A stretch of 64,000 nucleotides of DNA from Alkalihalobacillus sp. BA299 (GTDB lineage Bacteria; Bacillota; Bacilli; Bacillales; Bacillaceae_F): NCBI RefSeq assembly GCF_017745675.1, contig NZ_JAFLJM010000006.1, forward strand, positions 208,637 to 272,636. The letters run 5' to 3'. This document shows positions 28,580-36,244 of this stretch, piece after piece. The notes below the pieces were generated by a model. That model saw only the letters and a program-made list of their open reading frames with translations. It searched no databases and had not been told where the DNA came from. Each line of letters starts with the position of its first letter. The first letter of the stretch is position 1. The translations under genes were made by a program, and so were the position numbers.

Positions 28580-29143
28580 ATGAAGAATAAAATTTTTGAA
28601 AAAAGTGTTGAGTTATTTGATAGTAAAGGATTTTCTGAGACGTCCATTCAACATATTGTGGATGAACTAGGAGTTACAAAGGGAACTTTTTATTATTACT
28701 TTACGAGTAAAGAGCAACTCCTAATGGAAATTCATATGCAGTTTATAGATGATATACTCTCAAGGCAAGGAAAAATTATTGATGATTCAAACTTATCCTG
28801 TCAGGAGAAGCTATATAGAATTGTCACGATGTTAATTAAAAATATAGAGAGTCAGGGGAAAAGCGCTAGAATATTTTTTCGTGAAATGCAAAATCTTTCC
28901 CAAGAACATCTCTCAAAAATTTTTGAAAAGCGTGATCAATTCAGGATTAACCTACAACAATTAGTTAAACTAGGGATCGAAAAAGGTGAATTCCGACAAG
29001 ATTTGGACTCTCATATCGTTACACTTGGGATTTTAGGAATGTGTAATTGGTCGTATCATTGGTTTGAACCAGATGGACCATTACCAGACGTAGCGGTGGC
29101 AAAGATTTACATGGATTTAATTTTGAATGGCATTAAATCATAA
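28580..29143 (+). CDS. TetR family transcriptional regulator
   Basis: A 187-residue repressor. The N-terminal helix-turn-helix reads FSETSIQHIVDELGVTKGTF (about residues 20-39), followed by YYYFTSKEQLL. The C-terminal ligand-binding domain ends MDLILNGIKS. The frame opens at 28565, but GGTGGGG sits before the second ATG (28580). It is the only regulator gene in the island, and 16-bp palindromes of the form TACTAACCGGTTAGTA stand before three island operons, so it is the likely repressor, with an acyl-CoA as probable inducer (inference from families such as FadR of Bacillus). Confidence 0.9.
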   Translation: MKNKIFEKSVELFDSKGFSETSIQHIVDELGVTKGTFYYYFTSKEQLLMEIHMQFIDDILSRQGKIIDDSNLSCQEKLYRIVTMLIKNIESQGKSARIFFREMQNLSQEHLSKIFEKRDQFRINLQQLVKLGIEKGEFRQDLDSHIVTLGILGMCNWSYHWFEPDGPLPDVAVAKIYMDLILNGIKS

Positions 29144-29148
29144 AAAAA

Positions 29149-29169
29149 CATCTCTGTGGTTCAGAGGTG
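29149..29169. other. Small hairpin after the TetR gene
   Basis: CATCTCTG (29149-29156) pairs with CAGAGGTG (29162-29169), one G-T pair. A run of seven A lies before it and no T-run after, so as a terminator it would act on minus-strand transcripts better than on tetR. Confidence 0.45.
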
Positions 29170-29180
29170 TGATTTAAAGA

Positions 29181-29196
29181 TACTGACTGTTTAGTA
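29181..29196. promoter_or_regulatory. TetR-type operator, site 2 (weaker)
   Basis: TACTGACTGTTTAGTA matches the palindrome TACTAACCGGTTAGTA at 13 of 16 positions. It lies 20 bases before the start of the 3-hydroxyacyl-CoA dehydrogenase gene. Confidence 0.6.
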
Positions 29197-29215
29197 TGTG
29201 AGGGAGGAATAAGTA

Positions 29216-30100
29216 ATGGGAATTAATGAAGTTAAACATATAACGGTGATTGGTGCAGGATCTATGGGACACCAAATTGCGATGCTTTGTGCATTAGGAG
29301 GATATGAAACTAAACTTCAAGATATTCAAGAAACGGCCTTGCAAAAAGCAAAAGAAAGCCTCCACTTTCAAATGAGCAAGTGGGTAAAAAAAGGGAAGAT
29401 TAGCCAAGAAGATTTGGACCGTGCATTTTCTCGTTTAGTATTCACGACGAGCTTGGAAGAAGCTGCTGTAAATACAGATTTTGTAATCGAGGCCGTTGTT
29501 GAGAAGTTAGCTGTAAAAAGAGAATTGTTTGAAAAACTAGATCGTCTTACGCCGCCGCATGCGATATTAGCTACAAACAGCTCAACCATTATTAATTCTC
29601 AAATAGCAGATGTTACGTCTCGTCCAGAAAAGGTTTGTAATATGCATTTCTTTTTCCCTCCTCTAGTGATGGACTGTGTTGAAGTGGTGATGAGTGAGCA
29701 AACATCTGAAGAAACTGCTCAAATAACGATGGATGTATGTGAACAAATAAATCGTACAGCTGTCTTACTTAAAAAAGAGATTTGGGGCTTTGTTGCAAAT
29801 CGACTATTATTCGCCCTTCATGCGGAAGCGATTAAGCTTTACGAAGATGGAATATGCGACTTTAAAGATATCGATATTATTACAAAAAAGGCTTTAAATC
29901 ACCCGCTCGGTCCATTCGAGTTAATGGATTTATCTGGAATTGATGTAGGTTACTTTGCTCAAGAACAGCGTTATAAAGAAACGGGAGACCCAAAAGACAA
30001 ACCGGCAAAATGTATTGAAGAAAAAGTTAAAGCAGGGACATTAGGAAGAAAAACGGGCAATGGTTGGTACGATTATGAACAAGTAGAGGTGAAGAAATAA
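29216..30100 (+). CDS. 3-hydroxyacyl-CoA dehydrogenase (Hbd type)
   Basis: A 294-residue NAD-dependent L-3-hydroxyacyl-CoA dehydrogenase of the single-function Hbd/MmgB class. GAGSMGHQIA near residue 14 is the nucleotide-binding turn; NSSTI near 121, NMHFFFPP with the catalytic His near 143, and NHPLGPFELMDL near 230 follow. AGGGAGG precedes the ATG. The stop overlaps the next start (30100), so it is translationally coupled to the enoyl-CoA hydratase. The usual HFFNP motif reads HFFFP here, a small variation. Confidence 0.9.
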   Translation: MGINEVKHITVIGAGSMGHQIAMLCALGGYETKLQDIQETALQKAKESLHFQMSKWVKKGKISQEDLDRAFSRLVFTTSLEEAAVNTDFVIEAVVEKLAVKRELFEKLDRLTPPHAILATNSSTIINSQIADVTSRPEKVCNMHFFFPPLVMDCVEVVMSEQTSEETAQITMDVCEQINRTAVLLKKEIWGFVANRLLFALHAEAIKLYEDGICDFKDIDIITKKALNHPLGPFELMDLSGIDVGYFAQEQRYKETGDPKDKPAKCIEEKVKAGTLGRKTGNGWYDYEQVEVKK

Positions 30101-30879
30101 TGGGACAATTAGTCACTTTAAGAAAAGAAGCAGGAATTGGAATTGTGACAATTGATAATCCACCACTTAACGTTCTTAGTCAACAAGTTGTAGCTGAGTT
30201 AAGTGATGTTTTTTCTACGATTGAACAGGATCAAGAAGTAGTTACTGTTATTTTAACAGGTGCTGGGAATAAGGCATTTATGGCAGGAGCAGATATTAAA
30301 GAATTCCCACAAACGATTGGGAAACCAAATATGAAAGAAAATGTTATGAAATCACATCAAGTACTTAATCAAATTGACTTTTTACCAAAGCCAACAATTG
30401 CTGTCTTAAACGGTTTAACTTTCGGTGGTGGTTGTGAGCTAGCGTTAACTTGTGACTTAAGAATTGCAGAGGAGCATAGTCAGCTAGGGTTACCTGAGAT
30501 TAAACTCGGTATTTTCCCAGGTGGTGGAGGGACACAACGATTGCCACGCCTAATAGGAGAGGCTAAGGCTAAAGAACTTATGTTTATTGGAGATCCAATT
30601 ACAGCCAAGGAAGCAGAGAATATCGGCCTTGTGAATAAAGTCGTTCCAAGTGGAAGTGGAATGGAGGAAGCTTTAACTATTGCCAAAAAAATAAGTGGAT
30701 ATTCGCTACAAGCTCTTTCAAGAATTAAGAAAGCAGTTGATGAAGGCACCAATATGGAATTTAATGAGGCAATTGACCGAGAAGCAGAGCTTTTTGCAGA
30801 AGTATTCCAAACTGAAGATGTTCGAGAAGGCGTTCAAGCTTTTATTGAAAAGAGACGACCTGTGTTTACTCATAAGTAA
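30100..30879 (+). CDS. Enoyl-CoA hydratase/isomerase
   Basis: A 259-residue crotonase-fold protein. AFMAGADIKEF near residue 64 forms the first half of the oxyanion site; GGGCELALTCDLRIAEEHSQ near 108 and LPEIKLGIFPGGGGTQRLPR near 131 include both glutamates expected of true hydratases (in CEL and LPEIKLG). It overlaps the upstream hydroxyacyl-CoA dehydrogenase by one base. Together they cover the hydration and oxidation steps of a beta-oxidation cycle. Confidence 0.9.
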   Translation: MGQLVTLRKEAGIGIVTIDNPPLNVLSQQVVAELSDVFSTIEQDQEVVTVILTGAGNKAFMAGADIKEFPQTIGKPNMKENVMKSHQVLNQIDFLPKPTIAVLNGLTFGGGCELALTCDLRIAEEHSQLGLPEIKLGIFPGGGGTQRLPRLIGEAKAKELMFIGDPITAKEAENIGLVNKVVPSGSGMEEALTIAKKISGYSLQALSRIKKAVDEGTNMEFNEAIDREAELFAEVFQTEDVREGVQAFIEKRRPVFTHK

Positions 30880-30979
30880 CGGAATAAATAGAGGTAAAGT
30901 AGATTTCTGTAGTTAAGTCATTTCTGCATGATGTGTATGAAAACAGAAAGGTCTATAGCAAATAGAAAGGGGCGAGTCG

Positions 30980-31387
30980 ATGTTCCATGAAATTACAGTA
31001 AAAGTACGGGCATGTGAAACAGATGGCCTAGGACATGTAAGTAATATCAGTTATTTTATCTATTTAGAAGAAGCACGAATAGAATTTTTTAAATTATTTT
31101 CTACTGATATGGATATGAAGAGTTGGAAATTCATTTTAGCGCATACAGGCTGTGATTTTATTCATCAAGCCTATTTTGATGAGCGTCTGACAATAAAAAC
31201 ATCTATTGAACATGTTGGAAATTCGAGCTTTCAAGTTATTCATCACATGTACAACCGTGACCAAAAGCTCATTGCAAAAGGAAAAGCTGTAGTCGTGTAC
31301 TTTGATTTTCAAGAACAAAAAAGTAAACTCATACCAGATGAAATAAAAGAAAAATTAAATCAATTTTTAATAGGTACTCCATCTTAA
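30980..31387 (+). CDS. Acyl-CoA thioesterase, 4HBT/YbgC-type hotdog
   Basis: A 135-residue single hotdog domain protein. ETDGLGHVSNISYFIYLEEA (residues 13-32) is the 4-hydroxybenzoyl-CoA thioesterase-type active-site segment with Asp15 and His19. AAGGGGCGAG precedes the ATG. It lies 100 bases after the hydratase gene, in the same orientation. It may free dead-end acyl-CoA or control the CoA pool of the pathway; the specific substrate is unknown. Confidence 0.85.
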   Translation: MFHEITVKVRACETDGLGHVSNISYFIYLEEARIEFFKLFSTDMDMKSWKFILAHTGCDFIHQAYFDERLTIKTSIEHVGNSSFQVIHHMYNRDQKLIAKGKAVVVYFDFQEQKSKLIPDEIKEKLNQFLIGTPS

Positions 31388-31440
31388 TAATGATTCAGTT
31401 TCAGTTAAAAAGATAATTTTCAAAAAGAAGGAGTTTTAAG

Positions 31441-32508
31441 ATGAGTTTTAAAGATACCATACCTGTTCGTAAGGGGGAAGAGCTTGATCATAGGAAGCTT
31501 GAGACCTATTTACGAGACTATGTTCAAGAACTTGAAGAACACTCACTTGAGATTGAACAATTTCCTTCGGGTCACTCCAATTTAACCTACTCTTTAAAAG
31601 CTGGTCTATGGGAGGCAGTTCTCCGCCGTCCTCCTTTAGGACCTGTAGCACCTAAAGCTCACGATATGAAACGAGAGTACTATATTTTAAAGGAAGTTCA
31701 TCCAGTTTTTCCAGGCGCTCCTAAACCGATTGTATTTTGTGAGGATGAAAGTATCATTGGTAGACCTTTTTTTATTATGGAACGTCGCCATGGGATTGTC
31801 ATAGATACCGAATTTCCACCTGAAATCGAGGTTACCGCTGACATCTGTAGAAAGATTTCTGAAACGATGATTCATACTTTAGTTGATTTGCATAGCATTG
31901 ATTATCGATCGACAAGGTTAATAGAAATAAGCCGTCCTGAAGGTTTTATGGAACGTCAAGTAAATGGTTGGATTGGCAGATACGCTAAAGCAAAAACGGA
32001 TGATATTAAAGGTGTAGAAGAGCTAACGAATTGGTTAGTGAAGAACGTGCCAACATCTCCAGATCCTTCAGTCATTCACTATGATTTTAAATTGAATAAT
32101 TCGATGTTTGCACATGATGATATTACTAAAATTGTCGGTTTATTTGATTGGGAAATGACGACTGTGGGGGATCCGTTAGCAGACTTAGGAGTTGCTTTAG
32201 GTTATTGGATCGAGGACAGTGACCCAGATCTATTAAAGATTGGTTTTGGAAAACCTCCTGTTACTGTACTCCCTGGCTTTATGTCTAGGAGTGAAATGGT
32301 TGAACACTATGCCAAAAAAAGTGGACGTGACGTTTCAAGTGTTCATTATTATCTAACCTTCGCTTATTTCAAACTAGCTGTTATTGCCCAACAAATCTAC
32401 TATCGTTATAAAAAGGGGCAAACGAAAGACGCTCGTTTTTCAAAATTTAACTCTACAGTTGCTAGTTTAATTCATCATGGACTATCAGTTTCAAAGGAGC
32501 CTTTTTAG
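31441..32508 (+). CDS. APH-family phosphotransferase (ACAD10/11 kinase-domain type, LvaA-like)
   Basis: A 355-residue aminoglycoside-phosphotransferase-fold kinase. FPSGHSNLTYSL near residue 41 is the nucleotide loop, VIHYDFKLNNSMF (about 211-223) the catalytic loop with Asp215, and LFDWEMTTVGDPLADLG (about 233-249) the metal-binding DWE segment. These features are those of the N-terminal kinase half of ACAD10/11 and of the levulinate-pathway kinase LvaA of Pseudomonas, not of antibiotic resistance enzymes. Its presence with an ACAD11-type dehydrogenase suggests that it phosphorylates a hydroxyacyl-CoA. AAGGAG precedes the ATG. Confidence 0.85.
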   Translation: MSFKDTIPVRKGEELDHRKLETYLRDYVQELEEHSLEIEQFPSGHSNLTYSLKAGLWEAVLRRPPLGPVAPKAHDMKREYYILKEVHPVFPGAPKPIVFCEDESIIGRPFFIMERRHGIVIDTEFPPEIEVTADICRKISETMIHTLVDLHSIDYRSTRLIEISRPEGFMERQVNGWIGRYAKAKTDDIKGVEELTNWLVKNVPTSPDPSVIHYDFKLNNSMFAHDDITKIVGLFDWEMTTVGDPLADLGVALGYWIEDSDPDLLKIGFGKPPVTVLPGFMSRSEMVEHYAKKSGRDVSSVHYYLTFAYFKLAVIAQQIYYRYKKGQTKDARFSKFNSTVASLIHHGLSVSKEPF

Positions 32509-32617
32509 CCCCTATGAGGGTTATGTATAATGCATGTTCAAAGATCAACAGCTAGTGACATCAGCTTATGTCAATGAAGTGGTCAATATACGTCATAATT
32601 TGCTAGGGGGAAATTCG

Positions 32618-33382
32618 ATGTCACGATTTAACGATCGAGTTTGTGTTATTACAGGTGCAGGTAGTGGGATTGGAAAGGAAACAGCTATTAGACTTGCTAA
32701 AGAAGGAGCGAAAGTAGTACTAGTTGGCCGAACAGAATCAAAGCTAAATAAAGTGGCTACTGAAATAGTCACAGCCTATGGGGAAGGTTCAGCTCTTTCT
32801 TTTCCAGCTGATGTGACAAAAGAGGAAGATGTATTAAAATTAGCACAGTTTGTCAAAGGTCAATATGGACGTCTGGAAGTGGTTATTAATAATGCTGGCG
32901 GCTCAGGTTCATCGTCCATTTTAGAAATGAATGTGGATGAATGGGACCGAACTCAGGCTACAAATTTAAAAAGTGTGTTTCTAGTATCTAAGCAATTAAG
33001 TAAGGTGATGATTGAGACCAAAGCACAACAGGGGGCAATTGTTAATGTTGCGTCATTATCAGGCTATAAAGCAGGTGCAAAGATCCCTCATTACAGTGCA
33101 GCAAAAGCAGGTGTTATTAATTTTACAAGAGCACTGGCAAATGAGTTAGCCCCATTTGTGATTCGTGTGAACTCAGTTTCACCAGGATTTATTGAAACTC
33201 CTTTAACGGAAAAAGGTTTAGAAAATGAACATTTTACAGCCGCGATTGAGCGAAACACAGCGTTGAAGAGAGTTGGAAAAGCAAAGGAAATTGCTAATGT
33301 TATTACGTTTGTTGCATCTAGTGAAGCAAGTTACATGACAGGATCTGATGTATTAGTTGATGGTGGTTGGCTTATTACCTAA
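32618..33382 (+). CDS. Short-chain dehydrogenase/reductase (SDR)
   Basis: A 254-residue classical SDR. TGAGSGIGKE near residue 12, NNAG near 90, IVNVASLSG and YSAAK are visible, with MTGSDVLVDGGWLIT at the end. The frame opens at 32534, but TAGGGGGA stands before the ATG at 32618, giving the normal length. It is the third SDR of the island and lies between the kinase and the second enoyl-CoA hydratase. Substrate unknown. Confidence 0.87.
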   Translation: MSRFNDRVCVITGAGSGIGKETAIRLAKEGAKVVLVGRTESKLNKVATEIVTAYGEGSALSFPADVTKEEDVLKLAQFVKGQYGRLEVVINNAGGSGSSSILEMNVDEWDRTQATNLKSVFLVSKQLSKVMIETKAQQGAIVNVASLSGYKAGAKIPHYSAAKAGVINFTRALANELAPFVIRVNSVSPGFIETPLTEKGLENEHFTAAIERNTALKRVGKAKEIANVITFVASSEASYMTGSDVLVDGGWLIT

Positions 33383-33397
33383 AAGGAGGTTGAAAGA

Positions 33398-34177
33398 ATG
33401 GATAATCAACATTTATTAACTCATATTGAATCAGGTGTAATGAGACTTACTTTAAATCGCCCAGAAGCGTTAAATGCATTTAGTCCAGAAATGATCACAG
33501 GCTTAATGGATTCGATTAAAGAAGCAAAGGAAAATCAAGATGTTAAAGTAATAGTTATTAATGGAGCGGGGCGTGCATTTAGCTCTGGTGGTGATGTAAA
33601 AACTATGGGAAAGGCATCTGGCGTTGAAGTTTACGAGCATATCGGTAAGCTGAACGATCTCATTTTAGAAATACAATCGTTAGAAAAACCAGTCGTTGCC
33701 GCTGTTCATGGTTTTGCAGCTGGAGCAGGCTTTAATTTAGCATTAGCGTGTGATTTAATCGTTGCCGCTGATGATAGCAAATTTGTACTTAGTTTTGCAC
33801 AAGTAGGGTTAATTTCAGATGGAGGAGGATTATATTTCCTACCTAAAGTACTCGGACCTTATCGAGCAAAAGAATTATTATTTAGTGCAAAGCCAATAGA
33901 AGCTAAAAAAGCAAAAGAATGGGGAATCGTGAATGAAATTGTCCCGTTAGAGGAACTTGAAGCTACATTAGAAGTTTTTGCAAATCAATTAGCTAATGGT
34001 CCGACACGTGCAATTGGATTAATGAAAAAAATTGTAGATGAAGCAGCTACGATGACATTAGAAGATATCTTAAAGCGTGAGCAAATAACACAAACTTTGA
34101 TGGTTACCACAGATGACCATCTTGAAGGTGTTCAAGCGTTTGTTGAGAAAAGAAAAGCAAAATTTACTGGTAAATGA
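33398..34177 (+). CDS. Enoyl-CoA hydratase/isomerase family protein
   Basis: A 259-residue crotonase-fold protein distinct from the one at 30100. AFSSGGDVKTM near residue 64 and GAGFNLALACDLIVAADDSK near 108 form the oxyanion site. At the first catalytic position it has FNLA rather than CELA, so the usual Glu of hydratases is missing; the second region reads FAQVGLISDGGGLYFLPK. This favours an isomerase-type (PaaG-like) or other crotonase reaction over simple hydration. AAAGGAGG precedes the ATG. Confidence 0.86.
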   Translation: MDNQHLLTHIESGVMRLTLNRPEALNAFSPEMITGLMDSIKEAKENQDVKVIVINGAGRAFSSGGDVKTMGKASGVEVYEHIGKLNDLILEIQSLEKPVVAAVHGFAAGAGFNLALACDLIVAADDSKFVLSFAQVGLISDGGGLYFLPKVLGPYRAKELLFSAKPIEAKKAKEWGIVNEIVPLEELEATLEVFANQLANGPTRAIGLMKKIVDEAATMTLEDILKREQITQTLMVTTDDHLEGVQAFVEKRKAKFTGK

Positions 34178-34192
34178 ATAGGAGAGTATAAA

Positions 34193-35176
34193 ATGAGAGC
34201 GATTCAGTTTAAAGAATATGGTAGTCCAGATGTATTGCAAATGGTAGATTTGGAGAAAACAATGCCAGTTGGGAAAGAAGTATTAATTGAAATAAAAGCC
34301 ATTGGTGTTAATTATGCAGATATAGCAAGAAGAGAAGGTCAGTATGTTGTTCCTACTCCGTTACCATACGTTCCAGGAGCTGAAGTGGCTGGTATTATTG
34401 CAGAGGTTGGTGACGAAGTAACGAGTGTTCAAGTTGGAACGCCAGTAGTCACATTATTAGGGACAAATAAATCGACAGGCTATGCCGAATATACGATTGC
34501 TGATGAGCGTGGATTAATTCCCATTCCTAAAGGTGTAGACTTTAATCTTGCGGTTGCATTGCCACTGCAGGGATTAAGTGCTTACCATGTGATTAAAACA
34601 ATGGGACGTTTAGAAGAAGGTGAATCAGTTTTAGTTCATGCTGCAGCTGGTGGAGTAGGAACGATCGCCGTACAGTTAGCTAAATTAATGGGGGCTGGAA
34701 AAGTCATTGCAACAGCGAGTAATAATGAAAAGCTAACGTTGGCAAAAGAATTAGGTGCAGATGTATTAATTAATTACACTGAAGAAGGTTGGGAAAAGAA
34801 AGTTCTTGAGTATACGAATGGTAATGGAGTGGATGTTGCTCTTGAAATGGCTGGTGGGGATGTGTTCTATAAGACTCTTGCATGCCTCGCTCCGTTTGGA
34901 AGACTCGTTATTTATGGGGTGGCTAGCGGTCAACAAAGTAAATTTTATCCGTCATCTCTAATGGCCAAAAATCAATCTGTCATCGGTTTTTTCCTGCCTC
35001 AAATTATGAGAAAACCAGAATTATATAAACAAAGTTTAACAGAATTGCTACAATATGTGCAAAATGGACAATTGAAATTACAAATAGGTGGAACTTATCC
35101 GTTAGGAGACGCGGCAAAGGTACATGAGTTAATGCAAGGAAGACAAACGAGTGGAAAACTAATATTAGTGCCTTAG
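34193..35176 (+). CDS. Quinone oxidoreductase-type MDR protein (NADPH-dependent)
   Basis: A 327-residue medium-chain dehydrogenase/reductase without the structural-zinc cysteines, of the quinone oxidoreductase/enoyl reductase class. GVNYADIARREGQY near residue 38, GLSAYHVI near 129 and HAAAGGVGTIAVQLAK near 147 (the NADPH-binding motif) are visible. It is the last gene of this stretch and is followed by a terminator. In the island it may reduce an enoyl or quinone intermediate; the acceptor is unknown. Confidence 0.87.
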   Translation: MRAIQFKEYGSPDVLQMVDLEKTMPVGKEVLIEIKAIGVNYADIARREGQYVVPTPLPYVPGAEVAGIIAEVGDEVTSVQVGTPVVTLLGTNKSTGYAEYTIADERGLIPIPKGVDFNLAVALPLQGLSAYHVIKTMGRLEEGESVLVHAAAGGVGTIAVQLAKLMGAGKVIATASNNEKLTLAKELGADVLINYTEEGWEKKVLEYTNGNGVDVALEMAGGDVFYKTLACLAPFGRLVIYGVASGQQSKFYPSSLMAKNQSVIGFFLPQIMRKPELYKQSLTELLQYVQNGQLKLQIGGTYPLGDAAKVHELMQGRQTSGKLILVP

Positions 35177-35195
35177 AAACTACCATTTAATGTCG

Positions 35196-35242
35196 AAATA
35201 AGAGGGGACAAAGGAAGTTTTGTCGTCTATCCCTTTTTATTT
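35196..35242 (+). terminator. Terminator after the quinone oxidoreductase gene
   Basis: AAATAAGAGGGGA (35196-35208) pairs with TCCCTTTTTATTT (35230-35242), allowing G-T pairs; the loop contains a further ACAAA/TTTGT pairing. It separates the catabolic genes from the transporter operon. Confidence 0.75.
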
Positions 35243-35252
35243 AAAATACTAG

Positions 35253-35282
35253 TTTACAAATTTTCTTAATTTTTAGTATAAT
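35253..35282 (+). promoter_or_regulatory. Sigma-A promoter of the Liv-type transporter operon
   Basis: TTTACA (35253-35258), an 18-base spacer and TATAAT (35277-35282). Both operator copies (35293-35308, 35328-35343) lie just downstream, from about the start site to +55, a good arrangement for repression. Confidence 0.7.
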
Positions 35283-35292
35283 AATTCCAAGG

Positions 35293-35308
35293 TGCTAACC
35301 GGTCAGTA
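35293..35308. promoter_or_regulatory. TetR-type operator, site 3
   Basis: TGCTAACCGGTCAGTA, 14 of 16 positions identical to TACTAACCGGTTAGTA. Its centre is 35 bases from that of site 4, about three to three and a half helical turns. Confidence 0.7.
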
Positions 35309-35327
35309 TGATAGCGAGAAAACACAA

Positions 35328-35343
35328 TACTAACCGGTTAGTA
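35328..35343. promoter_or_regulatory. TetR-type operator, site 4
   Basis: TACTAACCGGTTAGTA, a perfect palindrome identical to site 1, in the 5' leader of the transporter operon about 20 bases before the ribosome site. Confidence 0.75.
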
Positions 35344-35377
35344 TTTGCAAGAATACAAAATTAAAAGGGGGTTGACG

Positions 35378-36244
35378 GTGTTGGAATTATTTTTTCAACA
35401 GCTTCTTAATGGCCTGACTACTGGAAGCGTTTACAGTCTTGTCGCACTAGGATTAACACTAGTTTTTGGTATTTTGCATGTTCCAAATTTTGCCCATGGG
35501 GCCTTTTATATGGTAGGTGCTTATGTGACATTAACTGTCATGACGGCTCTCGGGGTTCATTATTGGGTGGCAATCGGAATTTCTGTATTAGTTATCGCTG
35601 TACTATCTGTCATTACTGAACGTTTAATCTTCAGCAAACTCGGTACAGCAGATCCTCTTTCTTTAATGATTGCAGCGATCGGAATACTATTTTTCCTCGA
35701 GTCATTTGCTCAATATTTATGGGGGACAGAATATCAAAGAATGTTCACTCCATATGGAGATACGATAAATTTATTTGGATTAACGGTTACTTTTCAAAGG
35801 GTACTTATTATTATTGCAGCAGTCGTGCTGATGCTCTTATTACATTTATTCTTAACTCGTACGATGACTGGGGCGGCGATTGTCGCAATGTCTCAAAATC
35901 GTGATGGAGCCTTCCTTGTGGGAATAAATGCTAATAAAGTGGCGATGCTTACGTTTGCTATAGCTGGTGGTTTTGCAGCAGCTGCAGCCTCTCTAGCAGC
36001 ACCTATTAATCTAGTGTTTCCAAGTATGGGAAACCTCGTAATTATGAAAGCGTTTGTCATAATTATAATCGGTGGAATGGGAAGTATACCAGGAGCAATT
36101 CTTGGTGGATACATACTAGGTATTGCTGAGAGTATGGGTGCAACATATATTTCGGCGGATTATAAAGACATTATCGCATTTGTTTTACTTGTTATCATTT
36201 TGACTATTAAGCCAACAGGTATTTTTGCGAAGGGGGTTCATTAA
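35378..36244 (+). CDS. Branched-chain-type ABC transporter permease (LivH family)
   Basis: A 288-residue membrane permease with about eight hydrophobic segments. LNGLTTGSVYSLVALGLTLV at the N-terminus and VFGILHVPNFAHGAFYMVGA are LivH signatures; GGMGSIPGAILGGYILGIAE near the C-terminus is the ATPase-contact loop. The open frame begins at 35345 inside the operator, but AAAAGGGGG (35363-35371) points to GTG 35378 (TTG 35381 is also possible). Its stop overlaps the next ATG. The substrate may be an amino acid, a dicarboxylate or an aromatic/aliphatic acid; Liv-type importers are diverse. Confidence 0.9.
   Translation: MLELFFQQLLNGLTTGSVYSLVALGLTLVFGILHVPNFAHGAFYMVGAYVTLTVMTALGVHYWVAIGISVLVIAVLSVITERLIFSKLGTADPLSLMIAAIGILFFLESFAQYLWGTEYQRMFTPYGDTINLFGLTVTFQRVLIIIAAVVLMLLLHLFLTRTMTGAAIVAMSQNRDGAFLVGINANKVAMLTFAIAGGFAAAAASLAAPINLVFPSMGNLVIMKAFVIIIIGGMGSIPGAILGGYILGIAESMGATYISADYKDIIAFVLLVIILTIKPTGIFAKGVH

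Noticed and set aside
31441..32508. Aminoglycoside resistance kinase
   Set aside because: The kinase motifs (DWEMTTVGDPLADLG) and the acyl-CoA gene context fit ACAD10/11-type kinases rather than antibiotic kinases.
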